NCBI GenBank assembly: GCA_934561515.1
Contig: CAKTGM010000019.1
Span: 1-34,705 of the forward strand
DNA length: 34,705 nt
Source: an uncultured Oscillospiraceae bacterium
Lineage (GTDB): Bacteria; Bacillota; Clostridia; Oscillospirales; Oscillospiraceae
Reading direction: 5' to 3'
The notes below the pieces were generated by a model. It did no database searches. It saw only the letters and a program-made list of their open reading frames with translations, and was not told the DNA's origin. The translations under genes were made by a program, and so were the position numbers. The stretch's first letter is position 1; each line of letters begins with the position of its first letter. Shown in pieces: positions 1 through 7,600 of the stretch.

Positions 1-525
1 GTCATCTTCCTCACCGCCACGGCGCTGCTGATGAACTCCAAGCACGGGCGCAGTATGCTCGCCGTGCGCGAGGACGATCTGGCCGCGCAGATGAGCGGCA
101 TCAACACCTTCCGCTCCAAGATGCTCGCCATGTGTATGTCCGCGCTCTATGCCGGCATCGCGGGCGGCATGATGGCCCATTACTTCGGCTACCTCCAGCC
201 CAAGATGTTCATGATGGTCAAGTCCACGGAGTACACCATCATGGTCATTTTCGGCGGCATGGGCTCGATCACCGGCTCGGTGCTCGGCACGGTGCTGCTC
301 TGCGCGCTGCCGGAACTGCTGCGCGCGGTGGGCGACTGGCGTCTCGTGATGTACGGCCTCGCCGTTATCATCATCATGATCGTCCGCCCGAAGGGCCTCA
401 TGGGCGGCAAGGAGCTGCCGGTCGGCAGGATTTGCCGTGCCATCGGCCGCGTTTTCAGCGGAAAGAAAAAGGACCTGCCCCCGCCTGACGGCGGAGACGG
501 CGGCGGAGAGGAGGCGCTGGTATGA
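1..525 (+). CDS. livM: Branched-chain amino acid ABC transporter permease LivM, 3' part
   Basis: This frame is open from the first base and ends in TGA at 523-525, so only the C-terminal 174 residues are present; the 5' end lies outside the window. The fragment has the cytoplasmic coupling loop typical of LivM permeases (VREDDLAAQMSGIN), followed by about four hydrophobic segments with a conserved FGGMGSITGSVLG turn. It ends in a soluble Lys-, Pro-, Gly- and Glu-rich tail. LivM pairs with LivH to form the membrane channel of the high-affinity Leu/Ile/Val importer. The stop overlaps the livG start by 4 bp, and livG and livF follow, so the family and operon call is firm. The exact substrate (branched-chain amino acids or a related amide or urea) cannot be fixed from this piece. 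Confidence 0.93.
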   Translation, partial: VIFLTATALLMNSKHGRSMLAVREDDLAAQMSGINTFRSKMLAMCMSALYAGIAGGMMAHYFGYLQPKMFMMVKSTEYTIMVIFGGMGSITGSVLGTVLLCALPELLRAVGDWRLVMYGLAVIIIMIVRPKGLMGGKELPVGRICRAIGRVFSGKKKDLPPPDGGDGGGEEALV

Positions 526-1412
526 CGGACATTACCTTCAAGAATCACGATCCCGATGTTATGCTCGAGCTGTGGCACGTCACCAAGCGCTTCGGCGGCC
601 TGACTGCCGTGGGCGACGTCTCCTTTAAGATCAAAAAGGGCGAAATTTACGCGCTCATCGGCCCCAACGGCGCCGGTAAGACCACCATCTTCAACCTCAT
701 CACCGGCGTTTACGCGCTCACGGAGGGCCGCGTCATCTTCGGCGGCACGGTCATCGGTCAGGGCGAGGATATCATCAAGGACGATATGCGCGAGACAGAG
801 GTCAAGCCCTTCCAGAAAAAGCCCTGCGACATCATGTCCCGCGGCATGGCGCGCACTTTCCAGAACATCCGCCTTTTTAAGAGCGAGACGGTGTACAACA
901 ACGTGCTCACCGCCTGCCACGCGGGCGCGGACTACAATATTTTCCAGTCCCTCTGGCGCTTTAAGTTCGGCCCAAAGTGGCTGACGAAGTACTACTGGCA
1001 GGAAAAGGCGCTGTGCGAGAAGACGGAAGAGCTTCTCAAGATCATGGGCATCTGGGACCAGCGCGACATGATCGCCGTCAACCTGCCCTACGGCCAGCAG
1101 CGCAAGCTGGAGATCGCCCGCGCGCTGGCGACCGACCCGAAGCTGCTGCTGCTCGACGAGCCCGCCGCCGGCATGAACCCGGAGGAAACGCTCGCGCTGA
1201 TGGATCTCATCCGCGAGATCCGCGACCGCTTCGACCTCACCGTGCTCATCATCGAGCACCACATGGATCTTGTCATGAACGTTTCCGACCGCATCTTCGT
1301 GCTCAACTTCGGTAAACCCCTTGCCGAGGGCACCCCTGCGGAGATCCAGAGCAATCCCGAGGTCATCGAGGCCTATCTCGGAAAGGAGGACGACGGCGAT
1401 GGCGATGCTTGA
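522..1412 (+). CDS. livG: Branched-chain amino acid ABC transporter ATP-binding protein LivG
   Basis: ABC ATPase of 296 residues that powers the Liv importer at the inner face of the membrane. Visible motifs are Walker A GPNGAGKTT (about 47-55), the LivG-type signature YGQQRKLEIARAL (from about 190), and Walker B with D212-E213 in LLLLDEP, followed by an IEHHMD switch-histidine region. Its length is slightly above the usual 250-260 because of an insertion around residues 85-105 between Walker A and the Q-loop segment (RTFQNIRLF) and a few extra residues at the N terminus. The ATG overlaps the livM stop (ATGA), which indicates translational coupling. An internal ATG at residue 14 is possible, but the coupled start is more likely. 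livF overlaps its 3' end by 14 bp. Confidence 0.95.
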   Translation: MTDITFKNHDPDVMLELWHVTKRFGGLTAVGDVSFKIKKGEIYALIGPNGAGKTTIFNLITGVYALTEGRVIFGGTVIGQGEDIIKDDMRETEVKPFQKKPCDIMSRGMARTFQNIRLFKSETVYNNVLTACHAGADYNIFQSLWRFKFGPKWLTKYYWQEKALCEKTEELLKIMGIWDQRDMIAVNLPYGQQRKLEIARALATDPKLLLLDEPAAGMNPEETLALMDLIREIRDRFDLTVLIIEHHMDLVMNVSDRIFVLNFGKPLAEGTPAEIQSNPEVIEAYLGKEDDGDGDA

Positions 1413-2115
1413 AATTCGTGACCTGAACGTATATTACGGCGGTATCCACGCCCTCAAGGGCATCTCCCTCGACGTTGAGGAGGGACAGATCGTATCCATG
1501 ATCGGCTCCAACGGCGCGGGCAAATCGTCCATGATGAACGCCATCTCCGGTATCGTCAAGTACAAGTCCGGCGAGATCCGCTATAAGGGCGCGCCGCTGC
1601 CGACGGCGGCGAACAAGATCGTCAAGCTCGGCGTGTGTCAGGTGCCGGAGGGCCGCCAGATCTTTGCAAACCTCACGACCTACGAAAATCTCAAGATCGG
1701 CGCTTACCTTCGCAGCGACAAGGACGGCATCGAGCGCGACCTCAAGCGCGTGTATGAGATCTTCCCGCGTCTGGAGGAGCGCAAGAATCAGATCGCCGGT
1801 ACGCTCTCCGGGGGCGAGCAGCAGATGCTCGCCATGGGCCGCGGCATCATGTCCGCGCCCGACCTCATCATGCTGGATGAGCCGTCCCTCGGCCTTGCGC
1901 CGCTCCTGGTCAACACGATTTTTGACACCATTAAGGAGATCAAGGCCATGGGCAAGACCATTCTGCTCGTGGAGCAGAACGCGCTCAAGGCGCTTTCCGT
2001 CGCGGACAACGCCTATGTTCTTGAGCAGGGTCGTATCACCAAGTCCGGCCCCGGCCAGGTCCTTCTCAAAGACCCGGCTATCGCGGAGGCCTATCTCGGC
2101 AAGGCTGCGCGCTGA
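1399..2115 (+). CDS. livF: Branched-chain amino acid ABC transporter ATP-binding protein LivF
   Basis: Second ABC ATPase of the Liv importer, 238 residues, the normal LivF size. Motifs are Walker A GSNGAGKS (about 36-43), signature LSGGEQQMLAMGRG (from about 136), Walker B with D160-E161 in MLDEPSLGLAP, and the switch VEQNA. The frame stays open upstream inside livG to a TTG at 1321, but ATG 1399 is chosen because GAAAGGAGG lies 8-9 bases before it and because LivF homology begins there (MLEIRDLNVYYGG). The alternative ATG at 1405 has poorer spacing. It forms a heterodimer with LivG under the LivHM channel. The gene ends 31 bp before glnA with no terminator between them. Confidence 0.95.
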   Translation: MAMLEIRDLNVYYGGIHALKGISLDVEEGQIVSMIGSNGAGKSSMMNAISGIVKYKSGEIRYKGAPLPTAANKIVKLGVCQVPEGRQIFANLTTYENLKIGAYLRSDKDGIERDLKRVYEIFPRLEERKNQIAGTLSGGEQQMLAMGRGIMSAPDLIMLDEPSLGLAPLLVNTIFDTIKEIKAMGKTILLVEQNALKALSVADNAYVLEQGRITKSGPGQVLLKDPAIAEAYLGKAAR

Positions 2116-2146
2116 ATTTACCGAAAAATCTCGGAGGTATGTTATA

Positions 2147-3571
2147 ATGGCTAAAACAGCACAGGAGGTCATGCAGCTCATTCGCGAGCAGGGCATCAAA
2201 ATGGTGGACTTCAAGATGGTCGACATCAACGGCCAGTACCGCCATGTGACCATTCCTGCACAGAACTTCACTGAGGCAACCATGACCGACGGCATCGGTT
2301 TCGACGCCTCGAACTACGGCTACGCCGTGGTCGAAAAGAGCGACATGGTCTTTATCCCCGACCCCGACACCGCGCAGATCGACCCGTTCTGCGAGATCCC
2401 GACGCTCTCGATGACCGGCAATGCCATGATCATCGACTATCCCGTCAACCGTCCGCTCGACCAGTATCCGCGCAACATCGTGCGCGCGGCGGAGCAGTAT
2501 ATGCGTGAGAGCGGCGTTGCCGACACGATGCTCATCCTGCCCGAGTTTGAGTTCTACCTCTTTGACGATGTGGCGTGGAAGGTCGCGCCGAATGAGATCG
2601 GCATGAGCCTTGACGCTGAGCAGGCGCACTGGAACGGCGATATCAACGGCCGCGGCGTGATCGTCCCCCGTCAGGGACACTACCACATCGCAAAGCCCTT
2701 CGACCGCACCTATGAGTGCCGCAGCGAGATGTGCCTGCACATGGAGGAGGCCGGTATCCCCATCAAGTACCACCATCCCGAGGTCGGCGGCGCGGGCCAG
2801 TTCGAGATCGAGCCGAAGCTCGGCGAGATGAGCAAGATGGCCGACGCGAGCATGACGATCAAGTACATCATCCGCAACACGGCGCTCAAGTACGGCAAGA
2901 CCGCGACCTTCATGCCCAAGCCCGTCTACGGCGAGGCGGGCAGCGGAATGCACGTCCATATGCTGCTTTTGAAGGACGGCAAGCCGGTGTTCTCCGATGA
3001 CAACGGCTACTCGCACCTCAGTCAGGAGGCACACTGGTTCATCGGCGGCCTTTTGAAGCACGTCTCCTCGCTCTGCGCCATCACGAACCCGTCCACCAAC
3101 TCCTTCAAGCGTCTCGTGCCCGGCTTTGAGGCGCCCGTCACCATCGGCTATGCCACGAGCAACCGCAGCGCGGTCATCCGCATCCCGGCCTACGCCAAAA
3201 CGCCGAACCTGCGCCGCTTTGAGATCCGTAACCCGGACGCCACCTGCAACCCGTATTTCTGCTATGCGGCGCTGCTGATGGCCGGTCTCGACGGCATTGC
3301 GAACAAGATCGACCCGCACGAGAACGGCTGGGGTCCCTATGACATGAACCTCTATACCCTTTCGGAAGAGGAGAAGGCTAAGCTCCACCACCTGCCGACT
3401 TCTCTCGACGCGGCGCTCGATGCGCTTGAGGCCGACCACGACTATCTTACGCGCGGCGGCGTATTCCCCGAGGCGCTGCTCAAGAACTTCATCGCCGCCA
3501 AGCGCAAGGAGTGCGCGGCGATGGCAGCCATTCCGCACCCCGCGGAGTTTGAGCGCTACTATAACCTGTAA
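2147..3571 (+). CDS. glnA: Type I glutamine synthetase (GlnA, GSI-beta-like)
   Basis: Glutamine synthetase, 474 residues: ATP-dependent amidation of glutamate with ammonium in the cytoplasm. The start ATG 2147 follows CGGAGGT at 2132-2138. Family motifs seen are EFEFYLFD, KTATFMPKP, GSGMHVH, NSFKRLVPGFEAP, NRSAVIRIP and RRFEIRNPD. Length, the insertion after the EFEFY strand, and NLYTLSEEE with Tyr403 at the position of the E. coli adenylylation site resemble GSI-beta rather than the shorter GSI-alpha usual in Firmicutes. Oddities: the N-terminal latch reads FDASNYGY instead of the usual FDGSS, and the substrate loop reads GEAGSGMH instead of GxNGSGMH. A narrow or shifted substrate is therefore possible, though ordinary GS remains most likely. 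The 31-bp gap after livF suggests co-transcription with the liv genes. A bidirectional terminator follows. Confidence 0.92.
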   Translation: MAKTAQEVMQLIREQGIKMVDFKMVDINGQYRHVTIPAQNFTEATMTDGIGFDASNYGYAVVEKSDMVFIPDPDTAQIDPFCEIPTLSMTGNAMIIDYPVNRPLDQYPRNIVRAAEQYMRESGVADTMLILPEFEFYLFDDVAWKVAPNEIGMSLDAEQAHWNGDINGRGVIVPRQGHYHIAKPFDRTYECRSEMCLHMEEAGIPIKYHHPEVGGAGQFEIEPKLGEMSKMADASMTIKYIIRNTALKYGKTATFMPKPVYGEAGSGMHVHMLLLKDGKPVFSDDNGYSHLSQEAHWFIGGLLKHVSSLCAITNPSTNSFKRLVPGFEAPVTIGYATSNRSAVIRIPAYAKTPNLRRFEIRNPDATCNPYFCYAALLMAGLDGIANKIDPHENGWGPYDMNLYTLSEEEKAKLHHLPTSLDAALDALEADHDYLTRGGVFPEALLKNFIAAKRKECAAMAAIPHPAEFERYYNL

Positions 3572-3586
3572 GAATGGTTTCACGGT

Positions 3587-3620
3587 AAAAAGAGAGCCGC
3601 CCAACGGGCGGCTCTCTTTT
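3587..3620. terminator. Bidirectional intrinsic terminator between glnA and the LOG gene
   Basis: Perfect 12-bp stem (AGAGAGCCGCCC, 3591-3602; GGGCGGCTCTCT, 3606-3617) with a 3-nt loop. It is flanked by AAAA on the left and TTTT on the right, so it can end transcription from both convergent genes. It abuts the stop codon of the minus-strand gene. Confidence 0.9.
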
Positions 3621-4162
3621 CATGCGGCTGCGGATTGCAGGATTTTCTTGATCTCATCAAGATTCTCGGCAAAATAGATGCCCGCCTGCCGCGCTTCGGA
3701 CGACAGGCCCTTTTCGGTCATGCGATGCAAAAGCGCTTTCAGGTCGTTGTAGTAGCCGTCCAGATTGTAGAGGATGCACGGCGCGCTCAGGTGCTTCAAG
3801 GACACCTTCGACATGACCTCTGCAATTTCCTCCAATGTCCCCGTGCCGCCGGGGAAGGCGATGAAAGCGTCGCCCAGCTCGATCATTTTCTTCTTGCGCT
3901 CCGCCATATCCTCGGTCACGATCAGTTTCGTCAGGCCTGCGTGCTGAAATTCGTTTTCGACGAAAAACTGCGGCTCGACGCCCGTGACTTCGCCGCCGGA
4001 ACGCAGAACGCTGTCCGCGATCGCACCCATCAGCCCGGATTTGGAGCCGCCATAGACCAGCGCGTTCCCGCTGCTGCCGATCCATGCGCCCAATTCCTCG
4101 ACCGCTTTCCGTAAGCGCGGGTCATTTCCTTCGTTTGCGCCAAGATAGACGGTGATATTCAT
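3620..4162 (-). CDS. LOG/TIGR00730-family Rossmann-fold protein
   Basis: Protein of 180 residues of the lysine-decarboxylase-like LOG family. Members studied elsewhere hydrolyse cytokinin riboside 5'-monophosphates or purine nucleotides to free base and ribose phosphate. Visible signatures are YGGSKSGLMG (about 37-46), the nucleotide-binding motif PGGTGTLEE (104-112), and an acidic/basic stretch EDMAERKKKMIELGDAFIAF before it. Length is typical. The frame opens further upstream, but ATG 4162 is preferred because GGAGGA lies 8 bases before it and the Rossmann strand MNITVYLGAN begins there. It is transcribed alone from the promoter at 4196-4224 and converges on glnA. The physiological substrate cannot be read from sequence; the old lysine decarboxylase label for this family should not be used. 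Confidence 0.9.
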   Translation of the reverse strand: MNITVYLGANEGNDPRLRKAVEELGAWIGSSGNALVYGGSKSGLMGAIADSVLRSGGEVTGVEPQFFVENEFQHAGLTKLIVTEDMAERKKKMIELGDAFIAFPGGTGTLEEIAEVMSKVSLKHLSAPCILYNLDGYYNDLKALLHRMTEKGLSSEARQAGIYFAENLDEIKKILQSAAA

Positions 4163-4195
4163 GCAAAACTTCCTCCGCGTGATCAGATTACCCAC

Positions 4196-4224
4196 ATATT
4201 ACCACATCGTCTCTGGCGAATCAA
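4196..4224 (-). promoter_or_regulatory. Predicted sigma-70-type promoter of the LOG gene
   Basis: On the minus strand, -35 TTGATT (4219-4224), a 17-bp spacer and -10 TAATAT (4196-4201). The start codon is about 34 bp downstream. The adjoining stretch 4225-4420 holds no gene; it is GC-rich at first (with a small GCGC-TTCG-GCGC hairpin near 4268-4279) and AT-rich after about 4365. I see no other clear signal in it. Confidence 0.7.
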
Positions 4225-4420
4225 TCATTTGCAAAGCCCCTTCGCCGGAGGAGAATTTTCGGCGGGGGCGCTTCGGCGCGGGGGAAATGATGCCGCCGCA
4301 GATGTTGTTTTTCCCTCGAGGACAGCGGGGCGGCGGGCCTGAAAAGCCTGTTTGGAAGATATGCAAAAAAACGATGGGAAGAAAATATAAAATAAAGAGC
4401 GGATTTTACAATTTTAGTAC

Positions 4421-4447
4421 TTGATTTTTGCTCTTATATGGTATAAG
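4421..4447 (+). promoter_or_regulatory. Predicted promoter of the giant surface-protein gene
   Basis: Extended -10 element TGGTATAAG (-10 hexamer 4442-4447, TG at 4439-4440) with a -35-like TTGATT at 4421-4426. The spacer is only 15 bp, so the extended -10 probably compensates. Transcription would start near 4454, giving a leader of about 194 nt before the ATG at 4648. Confidence 0.6.
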
Positions 4448-4500
4448 CTTAATGAGCTTTGGCAAGAGCTCGGTATAGTGACCGCAGACTATAAACACAA

Positions 4501-4540
4501 ACAAATATCATGCGATGCTCCGGCGGCGCATGATATTTGT
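4501..4540. repeat. Perfect 14-bp inverted repeat in the leader
   Basis: ACAAATATCATGCG (4501-4514) and its exact reverse complement CGCATGATATTTGT (4527-4540) are separated by 12 nt. There is no T-run after it, so it is not a terminator. It may be the core stem of the leader RNA or a regulator-binding site. Confidence 0.85.
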
Positions 4541-4566
4541 CTGCTTGAGCGCGCGCCAGCATTTTG

Positions 4567-4602
4567 GGCAAGTCACAGGAAGTCGGACTTGCCAATTTTT
4601 TT
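4567..4602 (+). terminator. Intrinsic terminator inside the leader
   Basis: Eight-bp stem GGCAAGTC (4567-4574) / GACTTGCC (4586-4593), 11-nt loop, then AATTTTTTT to 4602. It lies between the promoter and the coding start of the gene, so it would act as a conditional stop rather than a gene end. Confidence 0.7.
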
Positions 4603-4647
4603 GCGCCCAAAGGAGGGCGAAAATTTTGCTGATGAGAGGAGAAAATT

Positions 4648-7600
4648 ATGAAGAATCAGCACAGCAGGTTCCTCGCATGGCTGCTGGTTTTCAGCATGGT
4701 CCTGACAATGATGCCGACGATGCTGATCACGGCCTCTGCCGATGCGCCTGCGTCTACGGCGACGTGGACAAAAACGGAGTTAAAGAACATCAAGCCGACG
4801 GATACCGTCGCCATCACGATGACGCGCGGCGAAGTCACCTATGCGCTTCCCACGACGATCGACGCGGAGAAGAAGGCGGCGCTCGCGCTTGCGTGCACCG
4901 TTGAGGGCGACGCGCTCACCATGAGCGGCACGGATGCGCAGTACGGCTGGCACATCACCGCCACAGAGGGCGGGTATTACATCACCACTGGTGAGAATTA
5001 CCTGTCTCTGACCACCACGGCGAAGGCCATTGTGATCGGCAAGGACGTGCAGGCGGTCTGGACGGTCAACGAGCAAGGCTACCTGAATTCCGATGTCGTT
5101 GGGAATGATGGCAATCCGGCCAATCGTATGCTTGGCGTTTTCGTTCCGACGAGAGAGGGCCAGGCTCCCGATTGGCGCAGCTATGGCGCTCAAAACGGCG
5201 GCGTACCCAGCAATATCAAGGACGAGACGCTGAACTTCTGGGTGCTTGGCGGAACCGGCTCTGTGCCGACCCCCAATCCCGAGCCGAAGCCCGAGCCGAC
5301 GCCCAATCCCGAGCCGAAGCCCGAGCCCAATCCTGACCCGAAGCCCAATCCGGCAGCCGGCGAAGCGGCGCTGCTGACGGAGCTTCACTCCGGCGATCAG
5401 GTCTACATCTGCAACCCGGCGTCCAGCGAGAAGGGCAAGAATCGCGTCATGTCCGGGCTGGGCGAGGACGGCAAGCAGTTTACCTCCGTTGAGGCGGAGA
5501 TCACCGGCGGCGTCCTTTCGGCCACTGCGGAGATGCTTGCGCTGACCGTCACCATGGACGCCGATGGCAGCTGCACGCTCCGGGACGAGAACGGCAACTA
5601 CCTGACGGTCAACGGAAAGAACGATATGTCTCTGGAGAGCACCGCATCCGAAGCCAGCACTTGGACGCTGGAGACTGCGACGGACAAGGAAGGCAACGAG
5701 ATCGCAGGCAGCTTCATGGTCAAGAGCGCGGCAACGGCTGATGAGAAGGATCTGTATCTCGAATGCTATAAAGGCAACTTCACGTCCTATCTTTTCCAGA
5801 GCTGGAGCAGGCCGATGTACACGATGCAGTTCTTCGCTGCCGACAAGACTTCAACCGGCGGCTTTACCACGGAACTGACGGCGGGCGACAAGGTCGTGCT
5901 CTATCAGCCGTCCAGCGGCATGGCGCTGTCCAGCGCGGTCGCGGACAGCGAGAAGAAGAGCAATCTTGTCGGAACGGATGTAACCGTTTCGGACGACGGC
6001 GTGCTGTCCGGCTATGCGGAAGAGAACATCTGGACGGTCGGCGTCATTGAAGGCGAAAAGGGCAAGCAGTATACCTTCGAAAACGGCGGCAAGTATCTGA
6101 AAGGCAAGCCGGTCGAGCTGACGCTGAGCGACAAGGCGTTCAACTGGAACCTCTCCGCAGCGGAAGGCACCGATATGTTCTTTGTCAAGAACTTTATGAG
6201 CGCGCAGCTGGGCTGGAGCACGGAGAGCAAGAGCTTCTATCTGGGCTTCAACAATGAAGGCGCGACTAACAACTTCGGCTTCCGCTTCTATGCGGTCGGC
6301 AATGGCGGCAGCGGCAGCGGTTCGGTCACCAAGACCGTTGCAACGCCCAAGGCGTCTCCCCGTTCCGGTGAGGTCCACAACGGCGACACGGTCGCCTTCA
6401 CCTGCGCGACCGAAGACGCGACCATTCTTTACAAGACGGCCGGTGCTGCGGACTGGACGACCTACACCGCTCCGATCGCCATCACGGAGGATATCTCTTT
6501 CACCGTGAAGGCAGTCAAGGAGGGCATGAGCGACAGCCGCGAGGTCACCTTCAAGTACACGGTCTATGTCCCGCCCGTACTCGGCGAGCACAAGGCACAG
6601 CTTGTGACGGATGCCTCCACGCTCTCCTCCGGCGACCGCATTCTGGTCGTTGTCAAGGATCTGGACTACGCAATGGGCCAGACCCAGAAGGCGAACAACC
6701 GCGACAATGCGCCGGTCATCAAGGATGAGAGCCTTGGCCTGCTCAGCTACGAGCCGGAAAGCGCACAGATCATCCAGCTCGAGTCCGGCATTGAGGATGG
6801 GACCTTCTCGCTGTACTGCCTGAACGGCAGCAGCACCGGCTACCTCTTTGCACCGCTCGGTTCCGGCGCGCAGGGCAGCAACTGGCTGCGCACGCAGGAC
6901 GAAAAGGATATCAACGGCTCCTTTACCATTGATATCGCTGCGGACACCACCGCGGCCATCACCTCCAAGGCGGATAAGGGCTCCAACACCATCCGCTACA
7001 ACACGGCGGGCATTTTCTCCTGCTATGCGCCCAAGGGCCAGAAGGCAGTTACGATCTACCGCCTGCTCGAAAACAACGAAAAGCCCGGCCTGCCGAGCGA
7101 AGGCGAGCAGGTTGCCATCTACAACCTGCTGGCCAAGGGCGTGCTGTCCGGTATGTCCGGCGAGCTGTCGGATATCTACGGCTGCACGATCAATGCGACC
7201 GGCGCTGAGATCAAGAACGGCAAGGCGCTCTGCGACAACGGCGCTGTGATCTTCACGGTCTCCAAGAGCGGCGAGTTCTACCGCTTCCACAACGAGGCGT
7301 TCGGCTACCTCTGCTCCTATGGCACGGGCAACAACGCCTACTACTCCACCGAACTGACGGACGATGCGAACTGGACGCTGGAAGCCTACAACGGCGGCTA
7401 CCGCATGAAGAGCAACGCGGCCTTTGAGAGCAAGACCCAGTACCTCCAGTACTTCTCCGGCGGCTTTACGACGTGGGGAATGTACAACGTCACCGACCGC
7501 GACGTGTTCACCTATCACTTCTATCCCTGCGCAAACACCAAGCTGACGGACGGCGTCGTCAACGAGCCGAAGGCTGTTTTCGGCAATCTGGCGGACGCGC

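Larger units (their letters stand above)
4454..4647 (+). promoter_or_regulatory. Structured 5' leader with a terminator: putative attenuator or riboswitch
   Basis: Going 5' to 3' the leader holds: hairpin GAGCT-loop-AGCTC (4454-4458 / 4467-4471) whose 8-nt loop is TTGGCAAG; a 6-bp repeat TATAGT/ACTATA (4474-4479 / 4488-4493); a perfect 14-bp inverted repeat (4501-4540); and an intrinsic terminator (4567-4602). The 5' loop TTGGCAAG (4459-4466) is exactly complementary to CTTGCCAA (4588-4595), which includes the terminator's 3' arm, so an alternative pairing or pseudoknot would compete with terminator formation. The translated gene has its own RBS (AGAGGAG, about 4634-4640). A second SD-like AAAGGAGGG lies in a GCCC/GGGC mini-hairpin just after the T-run. 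I do not recognise a known riboswitch consensus. The regulatory role is inference from the geometry. Confidence 0.5.

Noticed and set aside
2078..3604. A 508-codon frame antisense to glnA
   Set aside because: It is a shadow of glnA; the sense frame has every GS motif and the antisense frame has none.
4264..4284. GCGC-TTCG-GCGC hairpin as a terminator
   Set aside because: It has only a 4-bp core, is followed by G-rich sequence instead of T, and no gene ends near it.
4454..4602. Known c-di-GMP (GEMM) or c-di-AMP (ydaO) riboswitch before the surface-protein gene
   Set aside because: I looked for their conserved blocks and did not find them. A covariance-model search would be needed to exclude divergent forms.
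4421..4651. A 76-codon frame across the leader of the surface-protein gene
   Set aside because: It begins inside the promoter, lacks an RBS and runs through three perfect inverted repeats and the terminator, so it is not a plausible coding leader peptide.
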